The notes under the pieces are model-generated. The model was not told the DNA's origin. It did not search any database and was given only the letters and a program-made list of their open reading frames with translations. A program made the translations under genes and the position numbers. From assembly GCA_043808585.1 (NCBI GenBank), contig JAZDES010000221.1, positions 14,543 to 78,542 on the forward strand: DNA of 64,000 nt, in the 5' to 3' direction. Positions 60,904-64,000 of this stretch are shown in pieces. Every line of letters begins with the position of its first letter. Position 1 is the first letter of the stretch. This DNA comes from CAYVMN01 sp043808585. Lineage in GTDB: Bacteria > Desulfobacterota > DSM-4660 > Desulfatiglandales > Desulfatiglandaceae.

Positions 60904-63750
60904 ATGAAAATAAGAGTATTGATCGGGTGCGGGCTTTTGATCCTTGTTTTGTTCTTTTCGTGTATATCCATCTACCCTGACTGGCTGTGGTTTCAGAATC
61001 TGGGCTTTTTCCCTGTTTTCTGGACCATGCTATTGACCAAATTCGGGTTTGGTCTTGTGATTTGGGTGTTTTTGATTCTGATCATAGCCATTAACCTCTA
61101 TATCGCCAGACGGTTGTGTCCGGAGGTTGGAACCGGAGTTGCCCTCAAGATTGAAGGCGGCTATGTCTCGCAACTTGGCCTTTCAGGAAACACCCTCAAT
61201 ATCCTTTTCGCAGGCCTTATCTTGGTTGTCAGCTTTATCATCGCATCGAAGGGATCCGACAGCTGGAATCTGGTGCTTCAATATCTGTACCGGCAACCCT
61301 TTGGCAGCGCTGATCCCGTCTTTAACAAAGACATTGGTTTTTACGTCTTTGTCCTCCCTTTTTATCTTTTGGTCCGAAGCGGCCTAATGATCCTTGTCGT
61401 TTTCACCGGCGCCCTGACCATCGTGTGGTATTTCAAGAACGGGGCGATTCAGATGATTGGTGAAATCGTTTCCGCCAAAGGCGGGGCACCCGCCATGCCA
61501 AAGATCGCCGTGGCACCCGGGGTCAAAAAACACCTCCTCTTCCTGGGAGGGATTATCGTCTTGCTCCTCTCCTGGGGGTATCAGCTGAAAATCCGGGGAG
61601 TTCTTTACTCAACACAGGGACCCGCCTTTGGGGCCAGCTACACGGATGTGCACTTCAAGGTCTGGGCCTTCAGGCTCTTGATCCTCGTCTCCATTGCCTT
61701 TGCTGTTCTCCTCTTTGTCAACGCATTTAAACCAAGGACAAGACTCATATGGATCAGCGGCGGGATCTGGGTGGGGTCTGTGCTGGTTTTTGGCACCTTA
61801 CTCCCCATGGCGGTACAGCAGTTTGTGGTCAAGCCCAACGAACTGGCAAAGGAATCCCGATATATTGCCTACAACATCGATTCTACCCGGAAGGCCTATC
61901 ATCTGAACAAGATAAAAGAAGTCACTTTTGACGTTAATGACAAACTCAGTCTGGAAGAGGTGAACAAGCAGACTGGAACGATCCAAAATATCAGGATATG
62001 GGACGAGCGTCCCTTGCTTCAGACCTACAGACAGATTCAATCCATCAGGCTATATTACGGTTTTAACAATGTGGACGTGGATCGTTATGAAATAGACGGC
62101 CAGTACCGGCAGCTCATGCTGTCGGCAAGGGAGTTGCTGGTCAATCAACTCCCCCCCCAGGCCAGTACCTGGGTTAACCAGCACCTCATCTATACCCACG
62201 GATACGGCCTGGCCGCAAGCCCGGTCAATGAAGTCACCAGCGAGGGTCTTCCCCGCCTGTTTATCAAAGACGTGCCCCCTGTCAGTGAGGTTGATCTCAA
62301 GATAGAGCGGCCGGAGATCTATTTTGGAGAAAAGACCGCCCAATACGTCCTGGTCAGGACCAAGACAAAGGAGTTTGATTATCCCAAAGGCGACAAGAAC
62401 GTCTACACCATCTATCAGGGCAAAGGGGGCGTTCCACTGGGATCGTTTAGCAGAAGACTGCTTTTTGCCTATGAGTTCATGGATCCCCAGATACTCTTTA
62501 CAAACTACCTAAGCCCGGAGAGCAGGATCATGTATAGACGCGGGATCAAGACACGGGCGGGATCCATAGCCCCCTTTCTGAGGTATGATCGCGATCCCTA
62601 TCTGGTCATCTCCGGGGGAAAACTTTACTGGATCCTTGATGCCTATACCACCTCTGACATGTATCCTTATTCGCTCAGATCCAAAAGTCCCTTCAGGGGA
62701 GAGTCGCTCAACTACATTCGCAATTCGGTCAAGGTCATTGTCGATGCCTATAACGGAGATGTCTCTTTTTACCTGATTGACGAAAAGGATCCCATTGCCA
62801 AGGTCTATGGAAAGATATTCCCGGATCTGTTCAGGCCGTTTAAGGAAATGCCCGAGGACCTGAAGCGGCACATCCGCTATCCCAAGGACCTCTTCGATAT
62901 CCAGGCAGCCACCTACACCCGGTATCACATGGAAGACGTCCAGGTTTTCTATAATCAGGAAGACCTCTGGGAACTCCCTGACGAACTGTATGGGGAAAGT
63001 CGCCAGAAAATAGAGCCCTATTACATCATCATAAAACTGCCCGAAGGCGAGAAAGAGGAGTTTCTCCTCATGCTCCCCTTTACCCCTTCCAAAAAGGACA
63101 ACATGATCGGATGGCTTGCGGCCAGGAGCGACCTGCCCAACTACGGGAGTCTCATTGTCTATAAACTGCCCAAGGATAAACTGGTCTACGGGCCCATGCA
63201 GATCGAGGCCAGGGTGGACCAGCAAACCGAGATTTCACGGGAGTTGAGTTTGTGGGGTCAGAGGGGTTCCAGGGTCATCAGGGGGAATCTCCTGGCCATA
63301 CCCATATGTGATTCCTTTATCTATGTGGAGCCCATTTACCTGGAGGCAAAACAGGAAGAAAGCGAGGCAGCTTCAACCGGCGCCCAGCAATCCAGGGGTC
63401 TCAGAAAATCCCAGGCAAGAGACGGAGGGGTCTCATCCGGACGCGATCAATCGAGCACTGCCGCCCTGCCTGAACTCAAGCGGGTCATTGCAGCATTCGG
63501 CAACCGAGTTGCCATGGCCGAAAACCTTGAGAATGCCTTGAGCAGTGTACTGGAAGGAAAGATACCGTCCAGGGAATTGGTGGTCCCGGCCGCCAAAGAG
63601 ATCCTCAAATCCTCTGAGCTGGGGGTCGTTGCCCTGGAGCACTACAACAGGGCCAAGGCCTATCTCCGCGAGGGGGATTGGGGCGGTTACGGACAGGAAC
63701 TGGAAAAATTGGAGAATATCCTCAAGCAGATGGGCGAGAAAAAGGATTAG
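60904..63750 (+). CDS. UPF0182 family membrane protein
   Basis: This 948-residue protein has about seven N-terminal membrane helices (from LIGCGLLILVLFFSC) and a long extracytoplasmic domain of about 600 residues, with the conserved LYYGFNNVDVDRYEIDG and GYGLAASPVNEVTSEGLP segments of UPF0182. The C-terminal 130 residues are helical and include a low-complexity Ser/Gln/Arg stretch. An ATG follows AAGGAGA. Function of the family is unknown. Confidence 0.9.
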   Translation: MKIRVLIGCGLLILVLFFSCISIYPDWLWFQNLGFFPVFWTMLLTKFGFGLVIWVFLILIIAINLYIARRLCPEVGTGVALKIEGGYVSQLGLSGNTLNILFAGLILVVSFIIASKGSDSWNLVLQYLYRQPFGSADPVFNKDIGFYVFVLPFYLLVRSGLMILVVFTGALTIVWYFKNGAIQMIGEIVSAKGGAPAMPKIAVAPGVKKHLLFLGGIIVLLLSWGYQLKIRGVLYSTQGPAFGASYTDVHFKVWAFRLLILVSIAFAVLLFVNAFKPRTRLIWISGGIWVGSVLVFGTLLPMAVQQFVVKPNELAKESRYIAYNIDSTRKAYHLNKIKEVTFDVNDKLSLEEVNKQTGTIQNIRIWDERPLLQTYRQIQSIRLYYGFNNVDVDRYEIDGQYRQLMLSARELLVNQLPPQASTWVNQHLIYTHGYGLAASPVNEVTSEGLPRLFIKDVPPVSEVDLKIERPEIYFGEKTAQYVLVRTKTKEFDYPKGDKNVYTIYQGKGGVPLGSFSRRLLFAYEFMDPQILFTNYLSPESRIMYRRGIKTRAGSIAPFLRYDRDPYLVISGGKLYWILDAYTTSDMYPYSLRSKSPFRGESLNYIRNSVKVIVDAYNGDVSFYLIDEKDPIAKVYGKIFPDLFRPFKEMPEDLKRHIRYPKDLFDIQAATYTRYHMEDVQVFYNQEDLWELPDELYGESRQKIEPYYIIIKLPEGEKEEFLLMLPFTPSKKDNMIGWLAARSDLPNYGSLIVYKLPKDKLVYGPMQIEARVDQQTEISRELSLWGQRGSRVIRGNLLAIPICDSFIYVEPIYLEAKQEESEAASTGAQQSRGLRKSQARDGGVSSGRDQSSTAALPELKRVIAAFGNRVAMAENLENALSSVLEGKIPSRELVVPAAKEILKSSELGVVALEHYNRAKAYLREGDWGGYGQELEKLENILKQMGEKKD

Positions 63751-64000
63751 GAAAACCTCCAAGTCTGCGGTGAACTATTTCCTTTCAACTTCAGGAACGG
63801 GCCCAATTCAGCCTGGATGCCGAAGAGGCCAAAAGCGCTTATAAGGCCAAACGCACGCCCCACTGGCAATAGCTGGGAACACTCTATCGGGATGACCTTT
63901 TCAAAGCGATACTATCTTTCATAGGGGACTTGCATCACAGTCACAGGCAGGAGTTTAGGCGTTTTAATGCTTGACATTATAGCGTCTTAACATTATGAGT
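63751..64000. other. end of window, no gene seen
   Basis: A short frame (AQFSLDAEEAKSAYKAKRTP) ends at 63872 without a start. No other feature is visible in these 250 bases. Confidence 0.3.

Noticed and set aside
62509..63225. 238-residue minus-strand frame in UPF0182
   Set aside because: Antisense shadow without ribosome binding site or domain.

Overview
The window reads as a chromosomal segment of an anaerobic Desulfobacterota (deltaproteobacterial) sulfate reducer or syntroph. This is inferred from sigma54/two-component density, split Hdr/Mvh/aldehyde:ferredoxin oxidoreductase genes, selenoproteins, tungsten-type AOR, an ECF transporter and a C+ type L28. No rRNA, tRNA, CRISPR array, prophage or transposase was recognised.

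Layout. 1-7.7 kb is housekeeping on the + strand: 3' end of phosphofructokinase, ispG, proS, a bifunctional Rel, (rpmB on -), mpl. 7.8-13.6 kb (-) is an SLC13 permease, a cytidylate-kinase-like protein and an NtrB/NtrC-type pair. 13.8-21.8 kb is a signalling/stress island: two USP-like proteins, several receiver proteins and small proteins, six of which share a short FAEAG motif, around a + strand Lon protease that carries a receiver domain spliced between its helical region and its AAA+ module. Two strong sigma54-type promoters serve this island. 22.1-27.8 kb (+) is a TSUP permease, a small membrane protein, a CBS protein, a sensor kinase, two receivers and a kinase-like protein without a recognisable ATPase half.

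28-43 kb is nitrogen/electron metabolism: gdhA (-), a GAF-ANTAR antiterminator (+), a leader with a hairpin and an intrinsic terminator, then an FMN glutamate-synthase domain protein, ferredoxin, AOR, polyferredoxin, HdrA and MvhD (both with an in-frame UGA at a conserved Cys and a SECIS-like hairpin), an HdrC-GltD fusion and a PurF-like protein whose Cys nucleophile is Asp. I infer a ferredoxin/flavin-based electron-transfer system tied to glutamate synthesis.

43-52 kb (-) holds a KaiC-like/XRE/cupin regulator, a membrane adenylate cyclase, OsmC, and then an unusual operon: Rossmann protein, hypothetical, YkgJ-like protein, a UxxC thioredoxin-fold selenoprotein, a TSCPD-phosphoesterase-like fusion, a second UxxC selenoprotein and a head-only SMC ATPase. 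52-58 kb (-) is a PadR-type regulator, G3E GTPase, CxxC protein and ECF transporter, flanked by decayed fragments resembling the corrinoid genes cobO and cbiR. 58-64 kb has rpsA, a cold-shock protein and a UPF0182 membrane protein. REP-like palindromes (ATTCCCGC...GCGGGAAT) are scattered between genes.
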